A stretch of 64,000 nucleotides of DNA from Cheiracanthium punctorium (lineage: Eukaryota; Arthropoda; Arachnida; Araneae; Cheiracanthiidae). Position numbers and translations under genes: made by a program. The stretch is taken from assembly GCA_038373885.1 (NCBI GenBank), contig JAWZYV010015859.1, positions 310,001-374,000 of the forward strand, given 5' to 3'. Positions 1 through 12,330 of this stretch are shown in pieces; position 1 is the first letter of the stretch; each line of letters opens with the position of its first letter. The notes beneath the pieces are model-generated. The model saw nothing but the letters and a program-made list of their open reading frames with translations, ran no database searches and was not told the DNA's origin.

Positions 1-171
1 TTTTTCAATTCACTTTTCATAATAGCATTTTTCATGAGGCCAGCGACGAGCAAACTGAGAATCGTCCTGGAGTATCTGAATAGACCAGCCGTCACAAAAA
101 CAAATCTAAAATATCAATAGCATATGTAAGGTAAAGAATTTTCTATCATAATTGAAAAAAAGTATTTCATA

Positions 172-280
172 CCCTAGTAGCACAACTAGTTCAAAAAACG
201 TTCAAATTACGTTGGAAATACGTTTTTCGACGTTAAAAAACGTGTTTTAAACGTCTTTTGGACTAATTGTGCTACTAGGG
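172..280. mobile_element. Short TIR MITE, TA-flanked
   Basis: A 109-bp non-coding element. It starts CCCTAGTAGCACAA and ends with the near-exact reverse complement TTGTGCTACTAGGG, and is flanked on both sides by TA. The arms match for about 28 bases with few mismatches and the interior is palindromic AT-rich DNA with ACGT-containing motifs. TA duplications suggest a Tc1/mariner-type non-autonomous element. No coding sequence is present. Confidence 0.75.
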
Positions 281-639
281 TATGTCAGCTTTAGCTTCTC
301 CCAGTCTTCTACACTCCATGTTTACGCATTATAGAAAGTGCTATTCATTTAACAAACATTGTCTCGGTCAATTTAGGCTTATTTAGAGGTCAACAGCAAT
401 TGAAATTGAGTTGTTTCAAACTTCGTCGTAACGTTCTGTCAGATAATTTTATGCCGGAGTCGTCCAACAAGGCTTTTATAATTTTTTTTAAGGCTTTATA
501 CAATTCTCTGTAATTATAGGCCTAATATCCCTCGCAATTCAAGGAGTTGTGAGATGTTTTATATCACATTTAACACTACGTTTTGATGATAATAACTTGT
601 CCTCATCTGGCACTTTTTTTATATTTCGGACTGTAGACT

Positions 640-1016
640 ACGAAACGCTTGCTAGTTCCACTATTTTCCTTTGAGACTGATTGTTATGTTTCAAAAGCAT
701 TCCTATCTCTGACTTTTTCTAAAGGAGCAGGGCCCTTGCTTAAGAGAGGTATTCCATTATACTTGGCAAAATTAGATACCAAGTTGGTAAACTTGGTAAA
801 AAAAAAAAAAAAAATAACGAAAACTATACTGGCTGCCGCTTAATTGTATCACGTTCGTACCATCGACTTTTGATCCAATAAAACGGCTGATTCAAAAAAG
901 CGGCGACTTTGATTGAGGCTTAAAAAGAGTGGTCCCGTTCCGTTCTCCGTGATTTGATTCAATAAAGCGGCTGATCCAATAAACCAGTGATCCAATTAAG
1001 CGGCGGCCACTGTATA
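640..1016. repeat. Degenerate Tigger-like subterminal repeat
   Basis: Contains several imperfect copies of a motif like GATCCAATAAAGCGGC and ends in CGGCCACTG followed by TA, resembling one end of a pogo/Tigger element. The opposite end was not identified. A small frame at 649-843 runs into a poly-A tract and is not a credible gene. Confidence 0.35.
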
Positions 1017-1428
1017 ACTTACTTTCTACTTCTGGTACACTTCGCAAAATTACGCAAACCTAGTTGGCAAAAGTAAAAAGTTGGCAATTTAGCTGATAAA
1101 AAAATAAATAAGTTGGTAAAATCCGATATTTGACTTGGCAGTTTATAGACATCTCCCCCCCCCCCTAAAAAAAGTCTTAGCAATGGCTCTGCTTGGGAGA
1201 AATGTCTGCAGACTTCCCGATGGCTAAAATTTGCGATAGTTGAGGTAGGACAATAAAAGTCCAAAATCAGACATAAATTAATAATAATAATAATAATAAT
1301 AGCAATAAATATTTAATATATTAATAATTAAGAAAAAAAAAGAAACAATGAAACTCACCTCTATTCAAGACTGTTTTCGTCAGTAAAAATATACCAATTT
1401 GCAATCTTTCGTGACTTCTTGTCGCACT

Positions 1429-2265
1429 TAGGGAATGCAATCCCGATCCCGCGGGAACGGGATCCTGCGGTATCCCGCTCAAATATTTGCGGGATTGATA
1501 CTGAGAAATAAATTATTTTTTATTAAAATTTCACGCCGCTTTCCCAATCAATAGACCGAAATTTTTTCAATAATCATGTCTCTTATCTAACAGTAAACGA
1601 ATCAATAATTAAAATTTTTAATTTAAAGTTTTATTTTCTTTGAATTATCTTCTAATAGGAGTCTGGATCAAACATCTAAATATAAACATCGTAATCTAAA
1701 TTTTTCGCAAACTTCCCAGTCCCAAATGAACTGAAATATTTCATACTAATTTATCTCTTAGTGAACAATCAAGAATTAATTATAAAAGTTTTCATTTTAG
1801 GTTTTAATTTTTTTAATTCACACTTTTAATTATTTTACTAAAGTTAAATCTAGACTAGGAAATGATTCATTGGATTTGCTCGATTTTGTACGTTCTTTTT
1901 CCAGCAACTAAGAAAATAACGTAAGTATGTGAATGTATTTATAAATTGTATTTTTCTGTAAATTCCCGATTTTTAGCAACTAACATAACTAATACTAAAA
2001 TACATTAAGACATAACTTAGTATATCATTCTGAAAATCATGATTATAATTTTCACATTTCTGTAAGTTATTGTATAAATTATCTTATAAGATTAATTATT
2101 ATTATTAAAGTTAGCTTCATAGTGCTTAAAATCTTACTTTTTTTTTTTTTACTTTTCTCTGTTGAAATGAAGCCCTAGCTAAATGAAATGTCAATCCCGC
2201 GGGATCAATTAATCTCAATCCCGAAATCCCGCAAGACGAAAAACAGTGCGGGATTGCATTCCCTA
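1429..2265. mobile_element. hAT-type non-autonomous element, family copy 1
   Basis: An 837-bp element. It begins TAGGGAATGCAATCCCG, ends with the reverse complement CGGGATTGCATTCCCTA, and is flanked on both sides by the exact 8-bp duplication GTCGCACT (1421-1428 and 2266-2273). TIR plus 8-bp TSD is the hAT signature. Subterminal regions are full of CCCGCGGG-type palindromes. The interior is AT-rich and non-coding, so it would need a transposase from elsewhere. A relative lies at 40868-41560 in opposite orientation. Confidence 0.92.
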
Positions 2266-2436
2266 GTCGCACTAAATAAACGCGAGAAAATTTTCTCCTC
2301 ATACGATATTGCCATTTCCAAATTATTAGCATCTTTAAGTGTTACCAACTTACAAAATGTAGAAAAAGTTCTTGGTAGCGAAAACGGTTCAGAAAAATGG
2401 ATTAAAACAACAAGATTTTTTGAAAAGTTAAAGTAA

Positions 2437-3538
2437 GGTAAATTTACTTAAATACATTTGAGTATGAAAATTTGGTCACCGATTGTATATGTCTATGGAA
2501 GAATATGGTAACTTTGTGATTTATACTTAAGGAGTAAAAGCCTAGGTCAGTGTTTTCAGGACACCCTGTATCAGGATCGTAGACAGGAGGGTGGATATCG
2601 GAATATATCCCCCCCCCCCGACGTTGAAAATTTCCGGATTAGTAAGCATAACCTGTATGTCGTGCAGAAATTCCGTTTATTTATCCACAACTTATTACTA
2701 ACCCCCCCCCTCCCCGAAAACCTTCCTGGCTACACTCCTGCTTTGTATATACATAATCCTATCAAATATTTAAAGTTTGGGGCATCCATTTACTAAAATT
2801 CTCATAATTGCAACTGGCCTTAATATTTTTGCTCGCACTATATACTTATATGTAATACAAATTTCAAATGTATAAATGTAAAGGTAAATTTACATTATAA
2901 TGTTACCGTCTCCTTTCCCAAGTATCCAATTACTGGGTAGAATAACCTTGTAGAATACTACATTAAAGAGCCAAAAGAAAAGAGATTCTTTGGATTCTAA
3001 ACTGAAATCTGAACAAACACTCGGCAAATTCTTCTGAAACTCGGATATGCAGCGATCATGAACTAATTTATAATTTCCAGTTATAATTCAAAAACTTTTT
3101 GCACCTTTTTAAAACAAGATTTTAAGTCTTCGTGAACACGCACTCGTCTCAAAAATGTATCAATATCAATTCAAAAATGTATCAAAATATTTCTCGCCAC
3201 AACAGAGATGTATAACAATTTAAATATCGCAGATAATTTCAAGTTTTTATGAAACATGGGGATCTCCGAAACAGACTTCTTGTCTTATTCAATTTATTCA
3301 GCATGTCTTTTAAATATTCAAAGTTACCAAACAATTCCTCAATATTTCTTTGAAAAAAATTTTTTTTAAAGAGTGAAAATTCAAAGTATCCCATTCCTTT
3401 GGGGTACCTTTTATATTACCTTTTCATAGTACTAGCAAATATTTTTTTTTTCACCTAGACCTAAAACCTGAGCTTTCCTACATAACATGAATAATAAATA
3501 TTTCTGCAATGTAATGTATATTTTTTGCTGTTTTTCAG
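2437..3538. other. Intronic/intergenic AT-rich DNA
   Basis: No coding exon seen. It holds poly-C blocks (about 2610 and 2702) inside a degenerate repeat and long T runs. Its right edge is the polypyrimidine tract and TTTTTCAG acceptor of the exon that follows. It is presumably intron of the + strand gene. Confidence 0.5.
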
Positions 3539-4107
3539 ATCATTTGAATAAAGCACTTGGATACAAAAGAGGCTATTACATTGCTTCTGCATCCGTATTT
3601 TTGGGAGCCTTGACGCTTTTCCTGATTGACGTTCATAAAAATAACGTGCGCAAAAAGAAGCAATTAGAACTGGAACAGAACGCCGATCCTGCTTTCCCGA
3701 AATCGGACAACAGCAGGAGACCTTCTCTGGACACCGTTCTCGAGATAGTAGTACCCAGAGGATACGGCGATCTGAGGAAAGCTCAAGAGCTTACTTGCAT
3801 ATCGGAAGAGATTCTAGTCGATAACTGTCTCGAAGATTACATAGATGACTGCATCACATCATGCAATAAAGAAGAAAAATTCCTCATGCTAAGCGAATTC
3901 GAAAATAATCTCTTTAAAACTGAGGAAACGCTGGAAAAAGAGCGAGCTTGTTCCAAGAATTACGACGTGGATTCTGAAGGAGTTCGCTATTGTGCAGTGT
4001 GCTATCGTTCATATGATGGGAAAGGAAATGAGCGAGTTTATTTGCCTCGAAAGATGCTGAGAACGATCAGTAACATCGATGTCATTGATGAAGTTACGTC
4101 TTTATGA
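3539..4107 (+). CDS. Terminal exon of a probable monocarboxylate-transporter-like (SLC16/MFS) protein
   Basis: The exon follows a pyrimidine-rich tract ending TTTTTCAG at 3538. The first two bases complete a codon begun in an upstream exon off-window, and the frame runs to TGA at 4105-4107 (about 189 codons). The peptide opens with a short basic stretch, then one hydrophobic helix (GYYIASASVFLGALTLFLID) read as the last membrane segment, followed by a basic HKNNVRKKKQ stretch. A long charged tail follows, with no recognisable enzyme motif and a cysteine-containing CAVCY segment. One terminal helix plus long cytoplasmic tail fits SLC16-like transporters, but the assignment rests on this short segment. 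The last residues VTSL match a class I PDZ ligand. The gene converges on MSH2. Confidence 0.6.
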
Positions 4108-4148
4108 ATTGACGTCTTCAGAGTTTTGTTCCACAACCAAAGGCATTA

Positions 4149-4281
4149 GGGATGGATGCGGGACGAAAAATATGCCTCAAAACACCCGAAAAACTGTCTC
4201 GTCTCGCAACATCTCTATATTGTAATGTTAAAAATGTTTGTCTCTCAAAAAAGCTGTAAATCCCTGTCTCGCATCCATCCC
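4149..4281. mobile_element. Harbinger-type MITE with TTA target duplication
   Basis: A 133-bp element with ends GGGATGGATGCG and CGCATCCATCCC, flanked on each side by TTA (4146-4148, 4282-4284). A 3-bp TTA duplication fits PIF/Harbinger elements. It lies 41 bp past the transporter stop codon, so it is probably within the 3' untranslated region. Confidence 0.72.
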
Positions 4282-4624
4282 TTAAAGGCAAGTGTACATT
4301 TGAGCTTTAAAATATCCTTGTTACATACGGGATATCTTAACAAGTCATAAAATACCATGATACCAAAGATACATTAATCTTACGTCATTCAAAATTAACA
4401 ACTCATCTTTTACACCTTCCCCATTACAGTGGCGTGCATTGACATTGACATCTGTGAACATCACTTTTACAGGGCTTAAAAATTAGGTCACATTTATTCA
4501 GTTATAGAATAACTAACAGTAAATATACAAATAGCATATAGTAATATAATTATTACAAGGAATGATATATGACTTTCGATTACAATAATTTATGAAGCGC
4601 ATTTTAATAGAATGTTTGAGCATA

Positions 4625-4990
4625 TACAGAGCGTTTCAAAAACATTGACCTCGGCTTTTATTCGTTGAATATTAATCATAAATAAATATAATAAATTACG
4701 TAAAGTTGCGTATAAAAGGGTACGGAATTTTATAAAATCCTTTAAATTTTTCAGGAGATTAAATTTAAATAAATATAAAATTTTAATTTTTACACGGCCC
4801 CCGTAGAAAATTTCTCAGTCAGTGAGACGTGTCCCATATACTGATGAGAAGACGTACAAAATTAAAACTGAAAAAGGTCAAAGATATAAAAATGATTGTA
4901 TGCTGACTTAAACCACTTTTCAAGGCTCTCGGAGGGAAAAAAAATCACGTCGGATGATCATGTTTCATACTCAAATTATGTAAGATAACA
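4625..4990. repeat. Dispersed repeat, copy 1 of 3
   Basis: Shares segments with 18050-18400 and 55450-55760: an opening like GTTTCAAAAACATTGACC, a GAGATTAAATTTAAATAAAT stretch, a segment about CAGTNAGTGAGACGTG, and TATGCTGACTTAAACC near the end. No protein is readable. The class is unknown; it may be the 3' part of a degraded element. Confidence 0.45.
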
Positions 4991-5532
4991 ATCATTGGCG
5001 CAAATTTTCATGTAACATTGGGGGAGGGGGTGAGTAAAATGTTTACTGTTGTAGAAAATATTTTTAATAGAGGATATCTGAATTTTACTTTTGTGCACTC
5101 TATCAAGTTCTTGTCCGGTGATGTCGCGATAATCATTTTGAATATGTTGTTGAGACTAGGACCAGCAACAAATCAATAAATAGAGAATACTCACTTTCAT
5201 TGTAACGTCTATTTCGACGTTTTCATTTTAACGATATATCTTAGCTTGCGATGATGAAAAAATATCTCTATGTCTGTGAAAGACAAAGAACCGCGCTCAC
5301 AATTTCTTTTCGTACGTTTTGCTGCCTCAAAAATAAGTCTCAGAGCACTGAGACCATAACATTAACTAGCGAATCCGCAGACTCGCAATGTCGTTTTGCC
5401 GTTTCGAAATTAGGTTTTAGGGAGAAATTAGGTGTTCCTTCACCAAGAGGTGAAAATCTGTTATCAGTCATATAGCCAGTGCTGCAACTAGAGTTTATGT
5501 CAGCAGGGTCAACCCTTATAGTCTAAGAGACA
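4991..5532. other. Unassigned stretch
   Basis: Moderately AT-rich. A 74-codon open frame at 5251-5475 (+) shows no recognisable domain or splice context. I see nothing I can name. Confidence 0.3.
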
Positions 5533-6216
5533 GTGACCGCCAGACATTCGTCATAGTATAAAAGCTGAAACTTTCTCTGCGCATACCCCCCAACAGAGGT
5601 AGGAACAATCGGCCACTATAAAGTTTGGATGACCGTGGCTTTGGAAGGTAACAGGTGGCAAAGGTGTATAAAATTGCAGAATATTTTCGTCATTTCATAA
5701 AGCTTAATTTTTTTATATGTTCTTCTTCGCAATACTAGAAATCACTTTATCCCTTGCCAGACATTTTTCCATCGTGCCAAACCCCCGCCAGACAACCTCA
5801 AAGTCATGAAAAACTGTTGTGTTCGTAAACTCCCGCGACGAAGTACGTCAAGCTGTCACAAAGTGCCAAGCACATTTTATACTGCTACTTATGAACTTTC
5901 TTACGATGCTGCAGCGCGCTCGTAATAGAATTACGTTTTCCATGACTTTGAGATTGTCTGGCGGGGGTTTGCCACGATGGAAAAGTGTCTGGCAAGGCAT
6001 AAAGTGATTTCTAGTATTGCGAAGAAGGACATATAAAAAAATTAAGCTTTATGAAATGACAAAAATTTTCTGCAATTTTATACACCTTTGCCACCTGTTA
6101 CCTGCCAAAGCCACGATCATCCAAACTTTATAGTGGCCGATCGTTCCTACCACTATTGGGGAATATGCGCAGAGAAATGTTCAGCTTTTATACTATAACG
6201 AAGGTCTGGCGACCAC
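5533..6216. mobile_element. Foldback element with ~280-bp arms
   Basis: The left arm (5533 to about 5814) is repeated in inverted orientation as the right arm (about 5935-6216), with only scattered mismatches and a loop of about 120 bp. Landmark pairs are GACCGCCAGACATTCG versus CGAAGGTCTGGCGACC, and GCCAGACAACCTCAAAGTCA versus its near complement at about 5942. Such arms define a foldback or long-TIR element. No transposase is encoded and I found no clear TSD. Confidence 0.8.
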
Positions 6217-6759
6217 GGGCTCTTGCTGTATTAATGTTGGTGCCTACCTCAGTACGGCGCCCAGGACAAAAATTAATTCTCGCGCCCCCTTCTTTGGAGC
6301 TATAACTGATTTTAGTGCCCGTTTAGACTCCCTCTAGTTGCGGCGGCGTGTATAGCGATCTCTACCACAGGTTATCGGCTATATACTGCTGTTTCAAAAA
6401 GCTTGGGTACTCTGTTATATCAGTTATTATGAGAGTGGTGGTATTTTGCAGTGGTAGAACAGTAAGACTACATATTCGTAGGATTTCAGTACATGATAGA
6501 GTAACCTTTCCAGGAAAGTGAAAGTGATAAATTTGAGACATTCAGTGAAGAAAAACGATATCATTAAAGGTTAATGGGCATTAACATGACAGACTGTTCT
6601 GACACCCCTAGAGCTACATAAGGAACAAAATTGAGAACAAATTATAGTAAATATTAAAGTTAATTACTTTAAGTGCTTCCAAAACGCGTTACATAAAAAA
6701 TAAGGTGAAATCAATTTTAACAGAAAGAACTAAAGTAAACACATGCAAAGAAGTTGCCA

Positions 6760-7760
6760 TTCAGAAGAAAAATGAAAGAAAACAAGAGAGGATAAAAGTT
6801 GAAAGAGAAGGAAGGAGGAAAATTTAGCTAACTAAGGAGAGTAAGTTAAAAAAAAAATAATAATATGAATTAACAAATAACGTAGAAACATTGAACAAAA
6901 AAAAAAGAACAATGGTATAAAAAATACTAAATTTATTTTTTATTTAAACAAATAGAACAAAGCGGTTAAAAACAACACTTTTTATTTTTTAATTCAGAAA
7001 ATGTAGTAAACACATCCATTAATTAAAAGGAAAAAAAAATCATAGGCTTAAAGCAGAAACTTACAACAGTTCTGTTCAAGCATATTGAATGAATGAAATG
7101 AAAGAACCTCCGCTCACAAGATATTTCGTGTCAGGGTTTTCATCGAAGAAAATAAAAATGGGTGAGAATTTTTCACTAATAGATTTGGGTTGGGTAAATA
7201 TCCATGGGTAGAGTATTTATCCCTGTGTTGGGTAAATACCCAAAATCAAGGTTATTTATGATTTTTAGTTACTTTTATTGAGGGTAACTGGACCTCCAAG
7301 TCTAAATCAAGCGCAATTACATGCAATAAAAGTAACTTAGTTTAAGATCCCCTCAGGATCAGAATGTTCCCAGGAACCCACGCCCCCTTCTTTTTTTTTC
7401 TTTCATAGACTTTAGTTCTTGAGAATCCACTTTTGCACTCTGTGTTCTTCATTATTTTTTTTTTCTTTGAGAAACCGATTTGTACTGTGTGCGAATTTCT
7501 CGCAACAATAATTTTTTAATGCGAGTAAAAGAAAAAAAAATGCGAGATTCTCGCGTTCTCACGCTTTAGTGAAAACACTGCGTGTGCAGGGCAATGGAAA
7601 AATCTTCAAAAAAGTTACGATGGTAGGAAGACTGAGGAGAGCACTAAATTTTAGCTTTAGAAAATTGAAACGAATGATTAGAATTCCAACAATGAGAGAC
7701 CAAATAAGATTTGTCGAGATCTTGCCTTGAAACACATCTCTCGTGTTCTTAGAGTCCAGG
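6760..7760. repeat. Dispersed repeat family shared with 46860-47470
   Basis: Collinear similarity to 46860-47470: GTTGCCATTCAGAAGAA, a GAAAGA-rich purine tract, GAATGAATGAAATGAAAG, GAAGACTGAGGA and GATTAGAATTCCAAC occur in the same order. The segment 14560-15110 resembles its reverse complement. Associated copies sit beside Penelope-like reverse transcriptase remnants, so this may be the terminal part of those elements. It is not coding here. Confidence 0.5.
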
Positions 7761-7970
7761 GCCGTAGCTAGACGAAAAGTACAAAAGGCGCTTAAACTTC
7801 TGCTGAGGGTGCCCATACACACGCACCCCCCCCCCACACACACACACACATATTTAATTTACAAAACAAACAGCAGGAATAAGAACTGGACTGATTTATA
7901 CTCGATTTAAATGAACATGCAAAATTAATGAATAATGCCATTTTGCATTGTACCAAACTTTTTCTATTAT

Positions 7971-8269
7971 GGGTCATTCCATGGTGAAAATTGACGTTAC
8001 AATTTTACTACATTTGTAACTTTTGACGTTCACCAGTGGCTTGAAATATATATATTTATTTATTTAAAATTGATCAAGAGTATCATAAATAAGTACTATA
8101 CTGTTATCCATTCTCAATATAAAAAATCTTTTTTTCTTTTTCTAAATAAAGGGAAATCAAAAAACGTGACTGATGTTACACCTGTGTATATATATATTTC
8201 AAACCACTGGTGAATTTCAAAGGTTACAAATGTAGTAAAATTGTAACGTCAGTCATCATGGAATGACCC
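7971..8269. mobile_element. Long-TIR MITE with TTAT flanks
   Basis: A 299-bp element. The left end GGGTCATTCCATGGTGAAAA mirrors the right end CATCATGGAATGACCC, and the inverted similarity extends about 85 bases, including ACAATTTTACTACATTTGTA on the left. It is flanked by TTAT on both sides. No coding capacity. The superfamily is undecided. Confidence 0.75.
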
Positions 8270-8315
8270 TTATATATATTGATTGTTAATATATTGCTGT
8301 TTTAATCGTATGTAT

Positions 8316-8358
<43 letters not shown>
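8316..8358. repeat. (GT)n microsatellite
   Basis: An uninterrupted run of about 20 GT dinucleotides, followed after a short gap by another short GT run and AT repeats. Confidence 0.95.
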
Positions 8359-8359
<1 letters not shown>

Positions 8360-8362
<3 letters not shown>

Positions 8363-10440
8363 ATATGTGTGTGTATATAGCTGAAAAAAAAACAGAATAC
8401 AATCTGTTATATAATTCTATGAATAATCAAGGTTATACTGGCGAATCAAGTTAGCCTCGAAACAAGTCAATTGTCTTGGGTCAAACTTTTTTTTACAATT
8501 CTTGTTAATCAGAAATCGAAGTTAGAAAACTGGGTGGAGTATTTCAAAAGGACACATAGCCATTTTACTTATTTTTATTTAAGTAAAAATTGCATATGCT
8601 GGATTAATAATAAAATATGTCAATCTTCAAAATTTTGTAAATGCGTGTTAAAAAAAAAAAAAAAAAAAAGGCGTTAAAAAGCCAATTCTCTAAGAGAAGA
8701 AACATCTCAATAGATAAATGAAAACTTTACATATACATATAATCGGGTAGAAATATCTTTCTTGTCTCGTCTATAACTAAATGTTTAAAAACTGTGCATT
8801 ATCTGTTGAATAAATCGAATTTTGAATTTTTTTAACATCTTACAACATGATTTTTTTTAATATGATACCTCATAGTAATTTTTTCACAATAAAACACTAC
8901 AATGTGTTTTACTGTGAAAAAAATACTACTTCGTCAAATACAAACAATACAGTGCAAATATTATTATATATATACATGATTACTAAATTGTGATCAATAT
9001 CAGTGATTCAGGTAACTTATTAAACGTCATAATTACAGGGCTAAATAGGCAGGGAGCAATTTTTTTTAAAGCACAAAACTATAGATTTTAGAATCCGTGG
9101 GTAAACATTTATTTTTAAATAAAACGTCAGACTAGACATGAAGAAAGGAAACATCAGAACTACTTTACTTAATAACTTAAAATTATTTTCGGGATACTGG
9201 ATGAAAGCCGAATGAATTAATTTTTGAATGATTAAAATTTATAAATTCAGGTACAATCACTCAATAAATGTTATCAATTTACTACATTATACAGTTTTAT
9301 TAATTAAAAATAAATTCTATTATATTTAAAAACTTGATAAATTATATTATAATTGTATTTATAATTTTATTTTGAAAAAATATTTATTTTTTACCGGGAA
9401 TATTGATAAATGAAAATTAATAATTTAAGAACTTTTAAACATTTAAAGCTTCCAGTTCTAAAAAAAAAGACTTGCAATTAAATTAAAAAAAAATCTATAT
9501 ATATACAATTATTTCAATACTTTTAAACTTAATACATATATACTATTTATTTTTCATTAAATCAAAATAACTATACACATATATAGTTCTCGCTGTACAG
9601 ATATATAATTATAGATTTCGTATATACAAAGAACATTAGTTATAGTATAATCTTTAAAATTTCCTAATTCTTTAATAGGAAACACACATCATTAAAAATC
9701 TTGATTATTTTAAATAGTAGATAGCAGATCGTTCCAGAATGTAGCATAGCATTACATGTAGAAAAAGAAATTAAAACTGTCCCTTAAAATCAAATTTTAG
9801 AATACTTTCTAGACATGCTATCCATAATTCAGGAAATTAAGTGTATAAAATCACAGAACAGTATTTAAGTGCACTTATAACATTTGGAAAAGAGAAATAT
9901 TTACAACTTGAACACTTTTTGATCCTTTTTCTTAAAAACAGAATGTACGCATATTTCCCCATTTTTGTTTATAAACTGTTTATAACCATCAATATAATAC
10001 CCATATGCCGTATAAAAATCGCTGGTCATAGTCACTGCAAAATTTATTACATAACAGCAGAAAAATTTACAAATCCGAAAACAAATTCCAATTAAAAACA
10101 TAGCATCCTTACATTTAAATCTACTTATAATTTCACTAAAAAATATAATAGTTGATCATTTCCATGAATAATAGATCTAAGTATCTTGATTAATTTTAAA
10201 AATTCTATATTACTTTTGATCAAATTAATTCTTAGAGAAAATTTGAAAAAAAAAAAATATTTCCCTCCCCCCTCCACCCAAAAAAAAAATAAAAAAAATA
10301 AATAAATAAATAAAATAAATAAATAAGAAGAAGGATCATATAACGAAAAATATACAAAAGACTCCAAGATTTAAAATTTACGACGTAGCTATAATTATTA
10401 CAAATATAAATTATTATTAACAGAAGTTAAACATTTTTAG
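8360..10440. other. AT-rich unassigned DNA
   Basis: Very AT-rich with frequent A and T homopolymers. A quasi-palindrome occupies 8881-8920. The open frames here (for example 9841-10095) are low-complexity and lack domains or splice sites. I see no gene. Confidence 0.4.
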
Positions 10441-10447
10441 TACTGTT

Positions 10448-10571
10448 GCAAACGCCAGCACTTCTTTTCGTTGAAATGTTTCAAAAATGTATTCAAATCT
10501 ATATTTTTTGCAAACGCCAGCACTTCTTTTCGTTCAAATGTTTCAAAAATGTATTCAAATCTATATTTTTT
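10448..10571. repeat. 62-bp tandem duplication
   Basis: Two adjacent copies of a 62-bp unit starting GCAAACGCCAGCACTTC (10448 and 10510), differing by about one base. It lies at the 3' end of the hAT-like coding remnant on the - strand. Confidence 0.9.
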
Positions 10572-12330
10572 GTGAGCTGCTTTTCAAATACTAAATGTTT
10601 TAAATTTGAAAGTCTATTATGACACATAGATTGTCTTTGTGGTCTATTCAGTCTTGTAAGTGCAGAAAATGTTGACTCACACAATGCTGTACTACTCCAA
10701 AAGTTCTCACCGAGGCAAGTAATTTGTGTGAGTCCGAAAAAGTAACTTTTTGTTTGCATATTTCAGCAGACTTATAAGTATAGTCAGCACTTGTTTTTAA
10801 GAAGTTTTTGGCGTTGTTTTTAAATAAGTTTTTGACTACGATTATTTCTTCGGGTGAGGGGATTTTAATCCCTAATGTTTTTAAATATTTAAGGTCGTCT
10901 CGATGAAAATCAAATTCTTCTATCTATGAAATTTCGTTTAATAGTTAACTGGTATCAGAAAATCTACTTCGAAGGTCTGCGAATAAAAGATCAACTACAG
11001 AAGAACATATTTTCATTTTACATGTTTCATCTTTATCAAAATGTAATTTTTCTCCAATTTAGTCTGTAATAAGGTAATCTCTCATTTTCGAATAGCCTTT
11101 GTTTGGGAGTAGAGAATTCTTCATCATTCCTACATAATTTTGACTCTTTCAAAAGCATTTCAATGGAATTCCGTTTCCCTGAATTTTTCCAAACTTAAAA
11201 TGACCTCATGAATTATCTTTAACGAATGATTTAAAGTCATTTGACGAGCTTGCAATATTTTGTAGGCTGGGAGTAAAATTTCTAGTACTTTCGGCATTAA
11301 AATAAAGCAAAACCTAAATTCGATAGATTTTACAGCATGCAGCCATTCAAATCCCTCTACTTTGTAATCTCCACCTATTTCTTTGTTTTTACTTTTACTT
11401 TTTCTAATGCATGAATAATTTGTTCATAATTTTTAAGAATAATTTTATAGTTTCCTAATGACCACTTCATCTTTGTTCTAATAAGCGTGCTAGTAGTCGA
11501 TCAGCCTATAGTTTTGATGGCGGAACACTGCATTATCTTTAACGAATTATTTAAAGTCATTTGACGAGCTTGCAATATTTTGTAGGCTGGGAGTAAAATT
11601 TCTAGTACTTTCGACATTAAAATAAAGCAAAACCTAAATTCGATAGATTTTACGGCATGCAGCCATTCAAATCCCTCTACTTTGTAATCTCCACTTATTT
11701 CTTTGTTTTTACTTTTACTTTTTCTAATGCATGAATAATTTGTTCATAATTTTTAAGAATAATTTTATAGTTTCCTAATGACCACTTCATCTTTGTTCTA
11801 ATAAGCGTGCTAGTGGTCGATCAGCCCATAGTTTTGATGGCGGAACACTGCTAAAAAAAATGCTTGATTTCAGTGACTTCACTAATGCATTTTATTACAA
11901 CTAAATATAATATGTAATTAAAGCAAGCAGTGAAAGTAAGGGATATCTTTACTTAAATGGTAGTTTAGAAATGCTTGAACACCGCCTTTTTCTCCCGCTC
12001 ATCACTGCTGCTCCGTCATAACACTGTCTAAGTATGTCACCACTATCTAGTCCGAGGTCTTTAATAGTTAACAAAATTAAATTACTTAATGATTTCGAGT
12101 CCTGTTCTGTAGAAGTTTCTATTGCAAGTGCACCAATTGCTATGGATTGTCGGTAATTCTTGTCGCGCGTACCATGTACTAAGATTGTAAAAAAAAGGGC
12201 ACATCTGCTTCAAGTATGTACTTTACAATATCGTTTTTCACCCTATCAGCCAATACGTGCATTATGCCACTCTGCATATCTGGAGACAAATATGTTGCGT
12301 TAGCGGGTATGCTTTTTAGCTATTTCTGAA
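10499..12330 (-). pseudogene. Degenerate hAT transposase (ZMYM1-like type)
   Basis: The 3' part (10499-10759) reads as a hAT C-terminal dimerisation segment with the core LCESTFSALTRLNR, related to the usual C-E-R/S-x-F-S-x-L motif. Upstream on the same strand, around 11990-12170, another frame gives a stretch ending LGLDSGDILRQCYDGAA, the QCYDGAxVM motif typical of this hAT group. The frame is broken by stops, shifts and a 320-bp tandem duplication, so it is not functional. I identified no TIRs. Confidence 0.78.
11212..11851. repeat. 320-bp tandem duplication inside the hAT remnant
   Basis: Units 11212-11531 and 11532-11851 are nearly identical, each starting ATTATCTTTAACGAAT and ending CGGAACACTGC. 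High identity means the duplication is younger than the decay of the transposase around it. Confidence 0.92.

Noticed and set aside
2188..2436. 82-codon + strand frame spanning the right end of the hAT MITE
   Set aside because: The frame begins inside the MITE and crosses its TSD; the downstream part is protein-like but I could not match it to a family.
7559..7977. Two - strand frames near a CA-repeat
   Set aside because: Low-complexity Cys/Val/Gly translation of a CACACA/CCCC tract; no coding evidence.
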